Assembly (NCBI RefSeq): GCF_017876295.1
Contig: NZ_JAGINT010000001.1
Location: 4,278,001-4,342,000 of the forward strand
Length of the DNA: 64,000 bases
Direction of reading: 5' to 3'
From: Kribbella aluminosa
GTDB taxonomy: Bacteria; Actinomycetota; Actinomycetes; Propionibacteriales; Kribbellaceae
Shown here in pieces: positions 9,367 through 19,029 of this stretch (position 1 is its first letter; every line of letters starts with the position of its first letter). A model generated the notes under the pieces. It did not search any database and had not been told where the DNA came from. It saw only the letters and a program-made list of their open reading frames with translations. Both the position numbers and the translations under genes were made by a program.

Positions 9367-9660
9367 TCAACCGGCATCTTCCGTGACGGCTGCCCGGACC
9401 TGATCGACCGACGGGACCGGTGTCGGGCGGCCCGCCTCGTCGCGGTACAGGCGGCAGGAAAGGCTCGGCTGGCCGTCCGGGCCGAAGGGGTCTGTGCCGT
9501 CCACCAGCAACGTGGGTGAGCCCGACATGCCGTAGTGCTCGGCGTCCGCGGTGGTCTCGATCAGGCGGGTCGTGACCGGGTGGTCCGCGGCCTGCGCCAG
9601 CCGGTCCAGCAGCACGGACAGATGCGGGCAGTCCGCGACGTGCAGTACTTCCAGTCTCAT
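9367..9660 (-). CDS. Small thioredoxin-fold protein (alkylmercury lyase-like)
   Basis: A 97-residue protein beginning RLEVLHVADCPHLSVLLDRL and containing YGMSGSPTLLVDGTDPF and LSCRLYRDE. This layout, with a lone Cys-Pro near the first strand, a cis-Pro SPT loop and a final Cys-Arg-Tyr, is that of small thioredoxin-like proteins often annotated as alkylmercury lyase or thioredoxin family. No CxxC pair is present, so it is unlikely to be a classic dithiol reductase. Role unknown. Confidence 0.7.
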   Translation of the reverse strand: MRLEVLHVADCPHLSVLLDRLAQAADHPVTTRLIETTADAEHYGMSGSPTLLVDGTDPFGPDGQPSLSCRLYRDEAGRPTPVPSVDQVRAAVTEDAG

Positions 9661-9732
9661 GGCACCAGCGTGAAGGTTCGAGGTCTTGCGGTCGAATTAT
9701 CGATCACTTACTGTCTGACCCAGCGGCCGAAT

Positions 9733-9744
9733 GTTATCGATAAC
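9733..9744. promoter_or_regulatory. LacI-type operator upstream of GH43
   Basis: GTTATCGATAAC is a perfect 12-bp palindrome, 57 bases before the GH43 start; a partial site TTATCGATCA lies at 9698-9707. Centrally symmetric sequences of this type are typical LacI/GalR-family operators. The obvious candidate regulator is the LacI gene at 14949-15932 at the other end of the cluster. Confidence 0.6.
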
Positions 9745-9800
9745 TTTCTTCCGGACCTGCACGTTGCGAGACCTCCCCGCCCATGTGAGGACCCACCGTC

Positions 9801-12014
9801 ATGCCTAGAAATCGCTTCTTCCGACCCTTGCTCGCCGGCCTGGTGGCGGCGACCGTGACCGTCGCCGGGCTGCCGTCCGTCGGCGCCGCGCCCAGCAGAC
9901 CGACGTACACGAATCCACTGATGAGCGACGTCGCCCAGGCGTTCTCCGACGCCGGCCTGATCCGCGCCAAGGACGGTGCGTGGTACGCCTACGCCACCAA
10001 CACCAGCCTGACCCGCGAGAACGCCCAGAACGGCGGACCGGCGCACCTGATCCCGGTGGTTCGTTCCACCGATCTGGTGCACTGGACGTTCCTCGGCGAC
10101 GCGTTCAGCGAGGCCAACCACCCGCAATGGGCCGGCTGGCCGCAGAAGGGGTACTGGGCGCCGGACGTCCGGTACGTCGACGGCGAGTACTACATGTACT
10201 ACTCGGCCCCCGGCTCCACGTCGCTCGACGCCGCGATCGGTCTCGCCACCGCTCCGACGCCGGCCGGACCGTGGACCGACGTCGGTCATCCCGTCGTGAA
10301 CTTCGTGAAGGACAGCGAGGTGATGGAGATCGACCCCATGATGTTCATCGACTCCGACGGTACGAAGTACCTGTACTACGGCTCGTTCCGCAAGGGCGGC
10401 ATCCACGTCGTACGGCTGACCGCCGACGGCCGCAACACGGCCGGCGAGTCCACGCAGGTCGTCTCCGGCGAACGCGGTGAAGGCACCTGGGTCCAGAAGC
10501 GTGGGCCTTGGTACTACCTCTTCTACTCCGGCTACGGCTGCTGCATGGGCAGCGATGGAGGGGGCGGCTACCCCTTGCTCGCCGGGCGGTCCACCTCCCC
10601 CACCGGCCCGTTCGTGGACGAGAACGGCCGCTCGCTGACCTCCAACCAGCCGGGAGGTTCGATCGTGAACTCGTTCAACGGCAACTCGCTCGATGCCACC
10701 GGCCACAACGCGATCACCGTCGACCGCTCCGGCCAGGAGTGGAACCTGGTGAACTCCGACATCCGCGCCGACCACAGCTGGGGCGGCCGCCCGCAGTCGA
10801 TGGACCGCCTGGACTGGGTCGGCGGATGGCCGACGGTCCGCGCCGGGCAATGGACGTCCGACACGCCGCAACCCGCGGCCGACGCGGCGTGGACGGTCGG
10901 CAGCTCGTTCGACTCGTCCGATCTGGCCGGCTGGCGCGCGGTCGCGGGCGAGTGGACCGGCAACGACGGGTACGCCGCGTCGACGTCGCCGTCCGCGCTG
11001 CTCGTCAGCCAGAAGAGCGGAACGGCCGACTACCGCGTCGAGGCCGATCTGCGGACGTCGTCCGGTCCGGCCGGTCTCGTGTTCGGGTACCGCTCGGCCC
11101 GCAACTACGCGGTCGCCTGGCTCGACCCCCAGCGCGGCGTCCTCCGCGTCGATCAGCGCGTCGGCGGCAAGGTCGTCAGTACGACGGAACGCCCGCTCTA
11201 CCAGGGATTCCGGTACGACACCTGGCACTCGGTCACCGTCGAGGTCCGCAACGGCCGCGCCGCGGTGCAGGTCGCACCCTCGATCGGCGACAACCCGCTC
11301 GGCGAGATCGACGTACAGCTCGCTCCCGGACTCACGGGACCCGCGCAGCTTGGGCTGACCGGGACGGCGCAGGGCGACAACCTCGCGATGAACAAGCTGT
11401 ACCAGCCGGTGACGCACAAGATCGCCGATCCGCAGGTCGGGAAGCTGCTGCCCGGGTACAGCGACGAGTTCACCGGGCAGGACACCGGCTGGCAGTGGAC
11501 CGGCCCGAACCAGGGCCAGGTCGCGAACGGCCAGCTGAACTGGGACACCCAGGCAACGAACCTCAGCACCGACGCCACCGTGGCGCTGCGGGATGCTCCG
11601 GACGGCGACTTCACCGTCGAGACCAAGCTGACCCTTCCGTTCGCCAGTACGACGGGAAACGGCCGCGCTGGGCTGATCGCGTGGACCTCGCGGACCAACT
11701 CGTTGCAGCTGGCACCTACCCGGACCAACGCCGTACAGCAGGCGTTCCTGTGGCCGGGCGCCGATCCGAGCCCGTGGCCGGAGGCGATCCAGCTCGGCCC
11801 GAGCGCCGACACGATGTGGCTGCGGTTGCGGCACACCACGCGGGACGGTCAGCACCTGTTCCAGGCGGCGACGAGTCTGGACGGGAAGCACTGGCAGTGG
11901 GGTAGCTACTGGTACCTGCCTGCCGGGCCGCTGAAGTTCGGGCTGATCTCGATGGGTGGCGCCGGGTCCACCGCGCACTTCGACTACGTGCGTACGTACG
12001 GGGCGAGCTCGTGA
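9801..12014 (+). CDS. Secreted GH43 arabinanase/xylosidase-type glycosidase
   Basis: A 737-residue exported enzyme. Residues 1-29 are a Sec signal (MPRNRFF, hydrophobic core, GAAPS). Residues about 35-350 are a five-bladed GH43 domain: LIRAKDGAWYAYAT with the base Asp, KGYWAPDVRYVDGEYYMYYSA, VMEIDPMMFIDSDGTKYLYYGS, and GEGTWVQKRGPWYYLFYSG with the acid Glu. Two concanavalin-like beta-sandwich regions follow (about 365-540 and 545-735), probably for substrate binding. Family 43 members release arabinofuranose or xylose from arabinoxylan or arabinan. The stop overlaps the GH67 start by 4 bases, so both are made together, probably under the LacI operator at 9733. Confidence 0.88.
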   Translation: MPRNRFFRPLLAGLVAATVTVAGLPSVGAAPSRPTYTNPLMSDVAQAFSDAGLIRAKDGAWYAYATNTSLTRENAQNGGPAHLIPVVRSTDLVHWTFLGDAFSEANHPQWAGWPQKGYWAPDVRYVDGEYYMYYSAPGSTSLDAAIGLATAPTPAGPWTDVGHPVVNFVKDSEVMEIDPMMFIDSDGTKYLYYGSFRKGGIHVVRLTADGRNTAGESTQVVSGERGEGTWVQKRGPWYYLFYSGYGCCMGSDGGGGYPLLAGRSTSPTGPFVDENGRSLTSNQPGGSIVNSFNGNSLDATGHNAITVDRSGQEWNLVNSDIRADHSWGGRPQSMDRLDWVGGWPTVRAGQWTSDTPQPAADAAWTVGSSFDSSDLAGWRAVAGEWTGNDGYAASTSPSALLVSQKSGTADYRVEADLRTSSGPAGLVFGYRSARNYAVAWLDPQRGVLRVDQRVGGKVVSTTERPLYQGFRYDTWHSVTVEVRNGRAAVQVAPSIGDNPLGEIDVQLAPGLTGPAQLGLTGTAQGDNLAMNKLYQPVTHKIADPQVGKLLPGYSDEFTGQDTGWQWTGPNQGQVANGQLNWDTQATNLSTDATVALRDAPDGDFTVETKLTLPFASTTGNGRAGLIAWTSRTNSLQLAPTRTNAVQQAFLWPGADPSPWPEAIQLGPSADTMWLRLRHTTRDGQHLFQAATSLDGKHWQWGSYWYLPAGPLKFGLISMGGAGSTAHFDYVRTYGASS

Positions 12015-14797
12015 CGATCACGCGCCGCACTTTGCTTGCCGGTGGCGCGGCCGGGGCGCTCGCCGCGGGGTTGTTGCCGAACCTGCCGGCATTCGGGGCG
12101 CCGGCCGACGAGGACGGGTACGACCTCTGGCTCCGGTACCGGCTCGTCGCGAACCCGGATGACCTGGCCCGGTACCGGACCGCCTTCACCCACATCGTTG
12201 TCTCCGGCAACCACGCCGTACTGCGGTCCGCGGGTGCCGAGCTGTCCCGCGGGCTGTCGGCGCTGCTCGGCCGGTCGGTGCCGGTCACGAACCAGCTCGG
12301 CAAGGGCGCGGTCGTCGTCGGCGTCGGAGATCTGGCCGCGGAGAGCTTCACGATCAAGCGCCGGGCAGATCGGGTGGAGATCACCGGCGGCGACGAACGG
12401 GGCGCGCTGTACGGCGCGTTCCGGTTCCTCCAGCATCTGCAACGTCACCGTCCGCTGTCGGGCCTCGACATCGCCGACCGGCCCGCCTCGCCGCTGCGGA
12501 TGCTCAATCACTGGGACAACCTGAACGGCAGCATCGAGCGCGGCTACGCCGGCAAGTCGATCTTCGCCTGGGACGAGCTCCCGGGGCTCCGGGAGCGCTA
12601 CGTCGACTACGCGCGGACCATCGCGTCGGTCGGTGTCAACAATACGGTTGTCAACAATGTGAACGCCAGCGCGGACTTCCTGCGCAGCGAGCGGCTGACC
12701 GGGCTCGCGGCGCTGGCCGGCGTACTGCGGCAGTGGGGCCTGCGGCTGTGGTTGTCGGCGAACTACGCCGCGCCGATCACGCTCACGGCCGACCGGCCGT
12801 CGCCGGTCACCGTGGCCGACCCGTTCGATCCGGGCGTGCAGAAGTGGTGGCAGGACAAGATCGACGAGATCTACCGGCTGATCCCGGACTTCGGCGGGTT
12901 CCTGGTCAAGGCCAACTCCGAAGGGCAGCCGGGCCCGCTCGACTACGGGCGCACGCATGCCGACGGCGCGAACATGCTCGCCGACCGGTTGGCGCCGTAC
13001 GGCGGGAGGCTGGTCTGGAGGTCGTTCGTCCACGGAGGCTTCTCCGACTGGGCGCAGTACGAGTACAACGTGTTCCATCCGCTCGACGGGCAGTTCCACG
13101 AGAACGCCGTCGTCCAGACGAAGAACGGCCCGATCGATTTCCAGGTCCGGGAGCCGGTGAATCCGCTGTTCGGCGGGCTGCCGCGGACGAACCAGCTGGT
13201 CGAGCTGGAGATCACGCAGGAGTACACGGGGCATTCGACGCAGCTGTGCTATCTGGTGCCGGAGTGGAAGACAATTCTCGGATTCCCGACGTACCAAGGT
13301 CCCGGCACCGGGCCGACGGTGGCGGACATCGTCACCGGAACCGCGTACCAGCAGCACAACGTCGGGATGGCGGGCGTCGTCAACCTCGGCGACGACCGGA
13401 ACTGGACCGGGTATCAGCTCGGCGCGGCGAACACGCACGGGTTCGCACGGCTGGCCTGGAACCCGCGGCTGTCCGCGGACGAGATCGTGACCGAGTGGAT
13501 CGAGCTCACGTTCGGGCTCGACCAGCAGGTCGGATCGGTGCTGAAGGCAATCATGTTGCAGTCGTGGGAGACGTACGAGAGTTACACGTCGCCGCTCGGC
13601 ATGGGATACCTGACGTATCCGCTCGGCGCGCATTTCCGGCCGGATCCGAATTCGACGCACAACCTTTCGCATTACACGACCAGCGAAGGGACCGGGTTCG
13701 ACCGGACGGCGGTGTTCCCGCAGTTGTACGCCGATCATTGGCGCGACGTCTACGCTTCGCCGGACAATTGCCCGGACGAGTTGTTGCTGTTCATGCACTG
13801 GGTTCCGTACACGCATCGGCTGAAGTCCGGGAAGACGGTCATCCAGCACATCTACGACAGCCATTTCGCCGGGTACGAGCGGGTGCTGGAGTTCCGGCGG
13901 GCGTGGGGACGGCTGGCGGGGCGGGTGGACCAGGCGCGGTACGCCGACATCGCGGCGACGTTCGACGCGCACGTCGTCGAGGCCGAGCGGTGGCGGGACA
14001 CGATCGTCTCGTACTTCTACGGGTTCTCGCGGATCCTGTCGACGGGGGCGGAGTGGTTACAGGTTGAATACCCGAACCGCGGGCTGCTGATCGGTGGGAG
14101 GGCCAACGATCTGCCGCTGGACATCACGAACGCGTTCCGGACCTCGCAAACCGTCGCGACGTCGGTACGGCCGGTGGACTCGTCGTGGAAGGTCGGGACG
14201 ACGTCGGTGGCGATCGGGTCGGGAGCGTCGGCGAGCATCACCGTGCCGGTCACTCCCCCGTTGGTCACGGAGCTGGTGGATCTGGCGATCGACACTGGGC
14301 AGACCGCGTTGGGTGCGGCGCATCAGACGTTCGTGGTCACGCCCGACGCCGCGCAGTGTCATCTGGCGTTGGACATCGGGACGGCGGACAGTCCGCTGGT
14401 GCCGGGGTATTCGCGGGTGTCTCCGAGTACGACGTGGGACGCGACGCGCGGGTACGGCTGGGTCGGTACGGCGCCGCAGCCTCGTGATCGCGGGAGCAGC
14501 TGGGACGCGCTCCGGCGGGACTTCGTCGGCGACTATCCCGCGCGGACGTTCCGGATCACGCTGCCGCCGGGCACGGTGCGGCTGTCCGCGCTGGTCGGCG
14601 ACGGCGGCCCCGACTGCCCGCCGACGATCATCGCCGAGGCCGGCAAGATCCTTGCCACGTCGTCCGATCTCCCCGGCGGCGTCTTTACCTGGATCCACGC
14701 CGACCTCGACGGCGGCCCCACCGGCCGCACCGCCGACCTCGTCCTCGACAGCGAACCCGACCGCTTCTGGCACCTGGGCGCACTCGTCCTCACCTAA
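12011..14797 (+). CDS. Secreted GH67-like alpha-glucuronidase with C-terminal beta-sandwich
   Basis: A 928-residue protein with a Tat signal (TRRTLLAGGAAGALAAGLLP). Residues about 35-720 resemble GH67: an N-terminal alpha/beta domain ending ITGGDERGALYGAFRFLQ, then PLRMLNHWDNLNGSIERGYAG, GFLVKANSEGQPGP, ELEITQEYTGHSTQLCYL and FAEWIEL-like segments. GH67 enzymes cut 4-O-methyl-glucuronate from xylan side chains. Residues about 770-928 form an added domain (LALDIGTADSPLVPGYSRV, RDRGSSWDALRRDFV, FRITLPPGTVRLSALVGD) like the beta-sandwich seen on rhamnogalacturonan acetylesterases, which is not usual on GH67. Start is GTG 12011, coupled to GH43. Confidence 0.85.
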   Translation: MTITRRTLLAGGAAGALAAGLLPNLPAFGAPADEDGYDLWLRYRLVANPDDLARYRTAFTHIVVSGNHAVLRSAGAELSRGLSALLGRSVPVTNQLGKGAVVVGVGDLAAESFTIKRRADRVEITGGDERGALYGAFRFLQHLQRHRPLSGLDIADRPASPLRMLNHWDNLNGSIERGYAGKSIFAWDELPGLRERYVDYARTIASVGVNNTVVNNVNASADFLRSERLTGLAALAGVLRQWGLRLWLSANYAAPITLTADRPSPVTVADPFDPGVQKWWQDKIDEIYRLIPDFGGFLVKANSEGQPGPLDYGRTHADGANMLADRLAPYGGRLVWRSFVHGGFSDWAQYEYNVFHPLDGQFHENAVVQTKNGPIDFQVREPVNPLFGGLPRTNQLVELEITQEYTGHSTQLCYLVPEWKTILGFPTYQGPGTGPTVADIVTGTAYQQHNVGMAGVVNLGDDRNWTGYQLGAANTHGFARLAWNPRLSADEIVTEWIELTFGLDQQVGSVLKAIMLQSWETYESYTSPLGMGYLTYPLGAHFRPDPNSTHNLSHYTTSEGTGFDRTAVFPQLYADHWRDVYASPDNCPDELLLFMHWVPYTHRLKSGKTVIQHIYDSHFAGYERVLEFRRAWGRLAGRVDQARYADIAATFDAHVVEAERWRDTIVSYFYGFSRILSTGAEWLQVEYPNRGLLIGGRANDLPLDITNAFRTSQTVATSVRPVDSSWKVGTTSVAIGSGASASITVPVTPPLVTELVDLAIDTGQTALGAAHQTFVVTPDAAQCHLALDIGTADSPLVPGYSRVSPSTTWDATRGYGWVGTAPQPRDRGSSWDALRRDFVGDYPARTFRITLPPGTVRLSALVGDGGPDCPPTIIAEAGKILATSSDLPGGVFTWIHADLDGGPTGRTADLVLDSEPDRFWHLGALVLT

Positions 14798-14844
14798 ACC
14801 CGCCGGACCGGGCGCCGCACCTCACCCACCTGCTCGGCGCGGAT

Positions 14845-14906
14845 GGCGCGGCGCGTCTGCCCGGAGGCGGCGCGGAGGGCGCGGCGCGTCTGCCCGGAGG
14901 CGGCGC
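14845..14906. repeat. 33-bp tandem duplication
   Basis: A 33-bp unit beginning GGCGCGGCGCGTCTGCCCGG is repeated almost exactly once, between the convergent ends of the GH67 gene and lacI. It may contribute to termination. Nothing else is visible in this 151-base gap. Confidence 0.7.
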
Positions 14907-14948
14907 CGCCCGCGCGCCTGGAGCTGGAGGTGCCCGGTGTGCAGCCGG

Positions 14949-15932
14949 TCAGGTGGGTGGTGCGGTGGTTTCGCGGAAGAGGATCTGGGTGGGGGCTGCG
15001 GGCAACGGGTCTGGTTCGGGTTGGTTGCGGATTGCGGCGATCAGGCGGCGCATGCCGTGGCGCCCGGAGGATTCGCGGTCGACGCGGACGGTGGAGAGGG
15101 CCGGCGTACCGTAGCGGACCAGCGTGAGGTCGTCCCAGCCTGTGACGCTGAGGTCCTGCGGGACTCGCCAGCCGCGTTCGAACGCGCCCCGCAGCACCCC
15201 GGTCGCGATGTGGTCGCTCGCCGCGACGACCGCCGTCACGGGTGTGTCGGCCGGCAACGACTGCACCGCCTCCATCCCGGTCTCCGGATGCCACGGCCCG
15301 TCGTACACACCGTGCGACCGCAACCCCAACCGCTCACACGCCTTCAAGTACCCCGCCCGCCGAAGCTGCGCCGACTTCCAGTCCTGCGGACCCGCCACGT
15401 GGAAGAACTCCCGATGCCCCAGCGCAGCAAGCCTCCCGACCAGCTCCTCCATCGTCGACTCATCCGTCGCCACCGCCTCAACAGCCCGCAACCGATCGTC
15501 GAACTCGTCGGTCTGTACGACGACCCCGCCGGTCTTCACCGTCAACGGCGTCACCGACAGCACCCCGTCCACCTGCCCGCGCCCGAGGATGTCGTCCGCC
15601 AGCCGGCTGAGCGCGGCCGGGTCCTCGTTCACCCCGATCACGATCTCCACCTGGTACCCGAGCCGCTGCGCCTCCTCGCACGCCGCCTCGACGGTCCGCT
15701 CCGGCCCCGTCCACCCCGGCAGGATGATCGCCACCACCCCGGTACTGCGCGTCCGCATCGCCCGCGCCGTCAGGTTCGGCCGGTACCCGAGCTCGTCGAC
15801 CGCCGCCTGGATCCGCGTCGACGACTCCGCCCCGACGGTAGGATCCGCCCGCAGGTACCGCGAAACGGTCTGATGCGAAACCCCCGCCAGCGCGGCCACG
15901 TCGTACATCGTCGGCCGCCGCTGCACACTCAT
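14949..15932 (-). CDS. LacI-family transcriptional regulator
   Basis: A 327-residue regulator. The LacI helix-turn-helix is at the start (TMYDVAALAGVSHQTVSRYL, with the hinge ELGYRPNLTARAMRT), followed by a periplasmic-binding-protein-like effector domain (STGVVAIILPG, VDGVLSVTP, VVAASDHIATGVLRGAFERG, DLSVTGWDD). ATG 15932 was preferred to the upstream in-frame ATG at 16007 because it places the HTH at residue 8. It converges on the GH43-GH67 operon and very likely represses it through the palindrome at 9733, with an arabino- or xylo-oligosaccharide as inducer (inference). Confidence 0.92.
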   Translation of the reverse strand: MSVQRRPTMYDVAALAGVSHQTVSRYLRADPTVGAESSTRIQAAVDELGYRPNLTARAMRTRSTGVVAIILPGWTGPERTVEAACEEAQRLGYQVEIVIGVNEDPAALSRLADDILGRGQVDGVLSVTPLTVKTGGVVVQTDEFDDRLRAVEAVATDESTMEELVGRLAALGHREFFHVAGPQDWKSAQLRRAGYLKACERLGLRSHGVYDGPWHPETGMEAVQSLPADTPVTAVVAASDHIATGVLRGAFERGWRVPQDLSVTGWDDLTLVRYGTPALSTVRVDRESSGRHGMRRLIAAIRNQPEPDPLPAAPTQILFRETTAPPT

Positions 15933-15945
15933 ACGGCAACGATAC

Positions 15946-16215
15946 TCAGCCGCCGCTGCCACCCAGCAGCCGATCGAGGACCTCGGAAGCCTCGTCGTAG
16001 CCGGCATCAGCTATCCGTTGCAGCTCGCGCAGATCACGAGCGGCCGCGGCGCGCCGAGTCAGCAGTTCTCCGGCATGCAGGCACCCCTCGTCGAGGAGGT
16101 CGCTCAGCTCCTGTACGTCGGCACGCGCCTCGGCCAGGTCCGCGAGCCGGTCCAGAGCACGCTCGTTACCCTCGTCGGCCAGAGCGCGCAGAGTTTCACG
16201 GTCGAAGGTCGTCAT
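15946..16215 (-). CDS. Small acidic hypothetical protein, 89 aa
   Basis: An 89-residue acidic, all-helical protein (MTTFDRETLRALADEGNERALDRLADLAE, then LHAGELLTRRAAAARDLRELQRIADAG). The Ala/Leu/Gly spacing resembles Sel1/TPR-like helical repeats. The start is only about 15 bases downstream of a MerR-type promoter and the gene is divergent from merR, so it is the best candidate for the MerR target. Function unknown. Confidence 0.65.
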   Translation of the reverse strand: MTTFDRETLRALADEGNERALDRLADLAEARADVQELSDLLDEGCLHAGELLTRRAAAARDLRELQRIADAGYDEASEVLDRLLGGSGG

Positions 16216-16230
16216 ACGGCGAGTCTGTGG

Positions 16231-16254
16231 CCTTGCCCCAAGGGAAAGGTCAAG
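16231..16254 (-). promoter_or_regulatory. MerR-type operator-promoter
   Basis: Read on the minus strand: a TTGACC -35, a dyad (CTTGACC ... GGGGCAAG) filling the spacer, and an ACAGACT-like -10 about 19 bases after the -35. An overlong 19-bp spacer containing the dyad is the hallmark of promoters activated by MerR proteins. It fires towards the 89-residue ORF, whose ATG is about 8 bases past the -10. It also overlaps the upstream region of merR itself. Confidence 0.55.
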
Positions 16255-16262
16255 CTGGTCTC

Positions 16263-17051
16263 GTGATCACCATCGGCCAGCTGGCGCAGTACGTCGGTGT
16301 CTCGACCAAGACGATCCGGGTCTACCACGAGAAGGGCCTGCTCCCGGAGCCGCCGCGGGACGCGTCCGGGTACCGCCGCTACACCGCCCAGGACCTCGTC
16401 GAGCTGATCAAGATCCGCACTCTCGCCGAGGCCGGCCTGCCACTCGCCGGCATCGCGAAGCTCTCCGCCGGATCCGCCGCCGAACTACAGGCCGCGGCCG
16501 AAGCTGCCGAATCCGACCTCACAGCCCGGATCGCCACGCTGGTCAGAACGCGCAGCCGCCTGCGCGACCTTGCCGCCGGCAACAACCCGTTCCTGCCCGG
16601 CGACGTCGAGCAACACCTGCGGCGGCTGCACGGCCTCGGCTTCTCCGACCGCTGGATCGCGATGGAGCGCGATCTCTGGATCCTCACCTTCGCGACGGAC
16701 CCGGCGACCGCCCACCGATACTTCACCGATCAGGCCGAGGCTCAGGCCGATCCCGTACTCGGCCGACTGTACCTCGACTGCGACCGTGCCCACGACCTGT
16801 CGCCGGACGACCCCGCACTCGACGAGCTCGCGGAGCGGATCGTCGACGCGTCCCTCGCCCGCTACCCTGCCGACGAGCTCCGCGAACAGCTCGCCGACGC
16901 CGCACTCCCCCAGCTCGTCCAGTCCTCGGTCAACTCGTCCGCACCGGCCTGGGAACGCCTCGACGCGCTGATCCGCACCGGGCTCAGCCGACGTGTACCC
17001 AGGGGCGGTTCGGGCGGGTCGGCTCGGCGCGGCGCAGGACCTCGCGGGTGA
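16263..17051 (+). CDS. MerR-family regulator (effector-binding type)
   Basis: A 262-residue regulator starting at GTG 16263. The N-terminal MerR HTH is clear: [60 protein letters not shown] coiled-coil dimer helix follows (residues about 70-105), then a helical C-terminal domain of the kind that binds organic ligands rather than metals, with no Cys cluster. The 3' end overlaps the opposite-strand APC permease by 68 bases, so the last residues may not be conserved. Confidence 0.88.
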   Translation: MITIGQLAQYVGVSTKTIRVYHEKGLLPEPPRDASGYRRYTAQDLVELIKIRTLAEAGLPLAGIAKLSAGSAAELQAAAEAAESDLTARIATLVRTRSRLRDLAAGNNPFLPGDVEQHLRRLHGLGFSDRWIAMERDLWILTFATDPATAHRYFTDQAEAQADPVLGRLYLDCDRAHDLSPDDPALDELAERIVDASLARYPADELREQLADAALPQLVQSSVNSSAPAWERLDALIRTGLSRRVPRGGSGGSARRGAGPRG

Positions 17052-18942
17052 CCGGCGGTACGTCGCCCTCGCCGGAGATCAGGTAGCGGTACAGGAAGTG
17101 GAACGGGTTCCCCTCGGCCCACGCGAAGTAGATGTGCGGCATCACGTGCCAGTCGTCGCGGATCTTCAGCAGCAGCGCGGCGATCGCGTTCGGGACGCTC
17201 GGGCTCTCGACCCGCAGGATCTGGTAGCCGAACCGCTCCTCGCCGCGCACGTCCAGCTCGGTCTCGAACTGCGACGCGTCGGTCAGCGTCACCTCGAGGA
17301 ACAGGATCGGCAGGCCCTCCGGCAGGTTCCGCACCTCGCGCTGCTCGGCCTCCTTCTCCTGGTACTCCGCCTCGTCGCGAGCGTCCGGCTCGTTCGCGAT
17401 GATCCGGAGGTCGCCGTGCACGGCGGCCGCGGAGATCAGCCGGACGGCCTCTTCGTCGAAACGGACCTCGGTCGCGCGCAGCTCCAGCGACCGGGTGGCG
17501 CGCGAGATCAGCGAGGTCAGGATGATCGCGACGATGAAGAACGACGCGATCTGGACACCGTCCGGCCGCTCGATGATGTTCGCGATCGTGGTGTACAGCA
17601 GCACCAGGCTGATCACGCCGAAGCCGACGGTCTTGAACCGCTCCCGCTTCCGCCGCGCCGACAGCGTGACCGCGATCGACGCGGACATGATCAGCACCAG
17701 TACGCCGGTCGCGTACGCGCCGCCCTGTGCGTCGACGTTCGCCTTGAACAGCACCGTGATGACGAACCCGATCATGGCGAACACGAGTACCAGCGGCCGG
17801 GTCGCCCGGGCCCAGTCCGGGACCATGCCGTACCGCGGCAGGTACCGCGGCACGATGTTCAGCAGCCCGGCCATCGCGGACGCTCCGGCGAACCACAGGA
17901 TCAGGATCGTGCTGACGTCGTACACGGTCCCGAAGACGTTGCCGAGGTGCTCGTGCGCGAGGTACGCCAACGCCCGCCCGGACGCGGAGCCGCCGTCCTT
18001 GAACTCGTCCGCCGGGATCAGCACGATCGTCGTGAAGCTGCTGGTGATCAGGAAGCCGCTCATGATCAACGCGGCGGTGGTGAGCAGCTTGCGGGTGTTC
18101 CGGATCCGGGTCGCCGGGTGCGCCGGGTCGTCGTCCGGCGCGCCGTCGACCTGCGGCATCACCGCGACCCCGGTCTCGAACCCGGACAGGCCGAGGGCGA
18201 GCTTCGGGAACACGACCAGCGAGATGCCGATCATCACCCAGATGTTCGAGTGCTCGGTGGTCAGCATGCCCCGCCAGTTCGTGACCAGTTCGGGTGCGGT
18301 GATCACGTGCCACAGCGCGTTCCCGACCACGATCAGGTTCAGCCCCAGGTAGGTCCCGACCAGCGCGACCGCGATGCCGATCGCCTCGCCGAACCCACGC
18401 AGGAACACGCCGGCGAGCAGGGCCAGCAACAGCAGGGTGATGATCACCTCCTTGCCGTGCAGCCACTGCGGGACGTACGGGTTCTCGACCAGGTGTGCGG
18501 TGGCGTCCGCCGCCGACAGCGTCATCGTGATGATGAAGTCGGTCGCCATGAAGCCGAGCAGGACCAGGATCGTGAACTTGCCCTTCCAGCGGCCGAGCAA
18601 CCGATCCAGCATCGCGATCGAGCCCTCGCCGTGCGGGCTCTCCGCCGCCACCCGCCGGTACACCGGCAAGGCGCCGAACAGGGTCAGCAGGACGAGGATC
18701 AACGTTGCCACCGGCGACAACAGACCGACCGCGGCCGCGGCGATCGCCGGCTGGTAACCGAGCGTCGAGAAGTAGTCGACACCGGTCAGGCACATCACCT
18801 TCCACCACCGGTGCGTCGGATGCGGCGCCGGCCGATGCGGCCCCGCGTGCCCGACCGGGCGGTCGTGCAGCAACCAGCTGAGCACCTTGCCGTGGGTAGG
18901 CGGCGGCACACCGACCGTCTCGTTCTCACGCGCTTCTATCAC
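16984..18942 (-). CDS. APC-superfamily permease with soluble C-terminal domain
   Basis: A 652-residue transporter. About 12 TM segments ([28 protein letters not shown] onwards, with a [19 protein letters not shown] segment) are followed by a 180-residue cytoplasmic tail after [22 protein letters not shown] 18942 ([11 protein letters not shown]) fits better than the more upstream GTG 18972. Such proteins are usually annotated amino-acid permeases, but the kdpE-kdpD-kimA-like genes directly upstream on the same strand suggest potassium or osmotic control. The substrate is not readable. Two TCTAAC copies 11 bases apart (18984, 18995) lie just upstream, perhaps a response-regulator site. Confidence 0.8.
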   Translation of the reverse strand: MIEARENETVGVPPPTHGKVLSWLLHDRPVGHAGPHRPAPHPTHRWWKVMCLTGVDYFSTLGYQPAIAAAAVGLLSPVATLILVLLTLFGALPVYRRVAAESPHGEGSIAMLDRLLGRWKGKFTILVLLGFMATDFIITMTLSAADATAHLVENPYVPQWLHGKEVIITLLLLALLAGVFLRGFGEAIGIAVALVGTYLGLNLIVVGNALWHVITAPELVTNWRGMLTTEHSNIWVMIGISLVVFPKLALGLSGFETGVAVMPQVDGAPDDDPAHPATRIRNTRKLLTTAALIMSGFLITSSFTTIVLIPADEFKDGGSASGRALAYLAHEHLGNVFGTVYDVSTILILWFAGASAMAGLLNIVPRYLPRYGMVPDWARATRPLVLVFAMIGFVITVLFKANVDAQGGAYATGVLVLIMSASIAVTLSARRKRERFKTVGFGVISLVLLYTTIANIIERPDGVQIASFFIVAIILTSLISRATRSLELRATEVRFDEEAVRLISAAAVHGDLRIIANEPDARDEAEYQEKEAEQREVRNLPEGLPILFLEVTLTDASQFETELDVRGEERFGYQILRVESPSVPNAIAALLLKIRDDWHVMPHIYFAWAEGNPFHFLYRYLISGEGDVPPVTREVLRRAEPTRPNRPWVHVG

Positions 18943-19029
18943 TGCCGGGAGCCTAACCAGCGGTTCAGGCACGCTCCGCGGTTTCTAACGCCTCTCTAAC
19001 ACCGATGTCGGCAGGACCACGTCACCCCG

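Noticed and set aside
7422-9386. 654-residue forward ORF opposite the GntP permease
   Set aside because: Arg/Asp/Gln/His-rich composition with no recognisable motif; it is the antisense shadow of a clear permease.
11984-13972. 662-residue reverse ORF opposite the GH67 gene
   Set aside because: Composition of a shadow ORF in very GC-rich DNA; the forward frame has full GH67 motifs.
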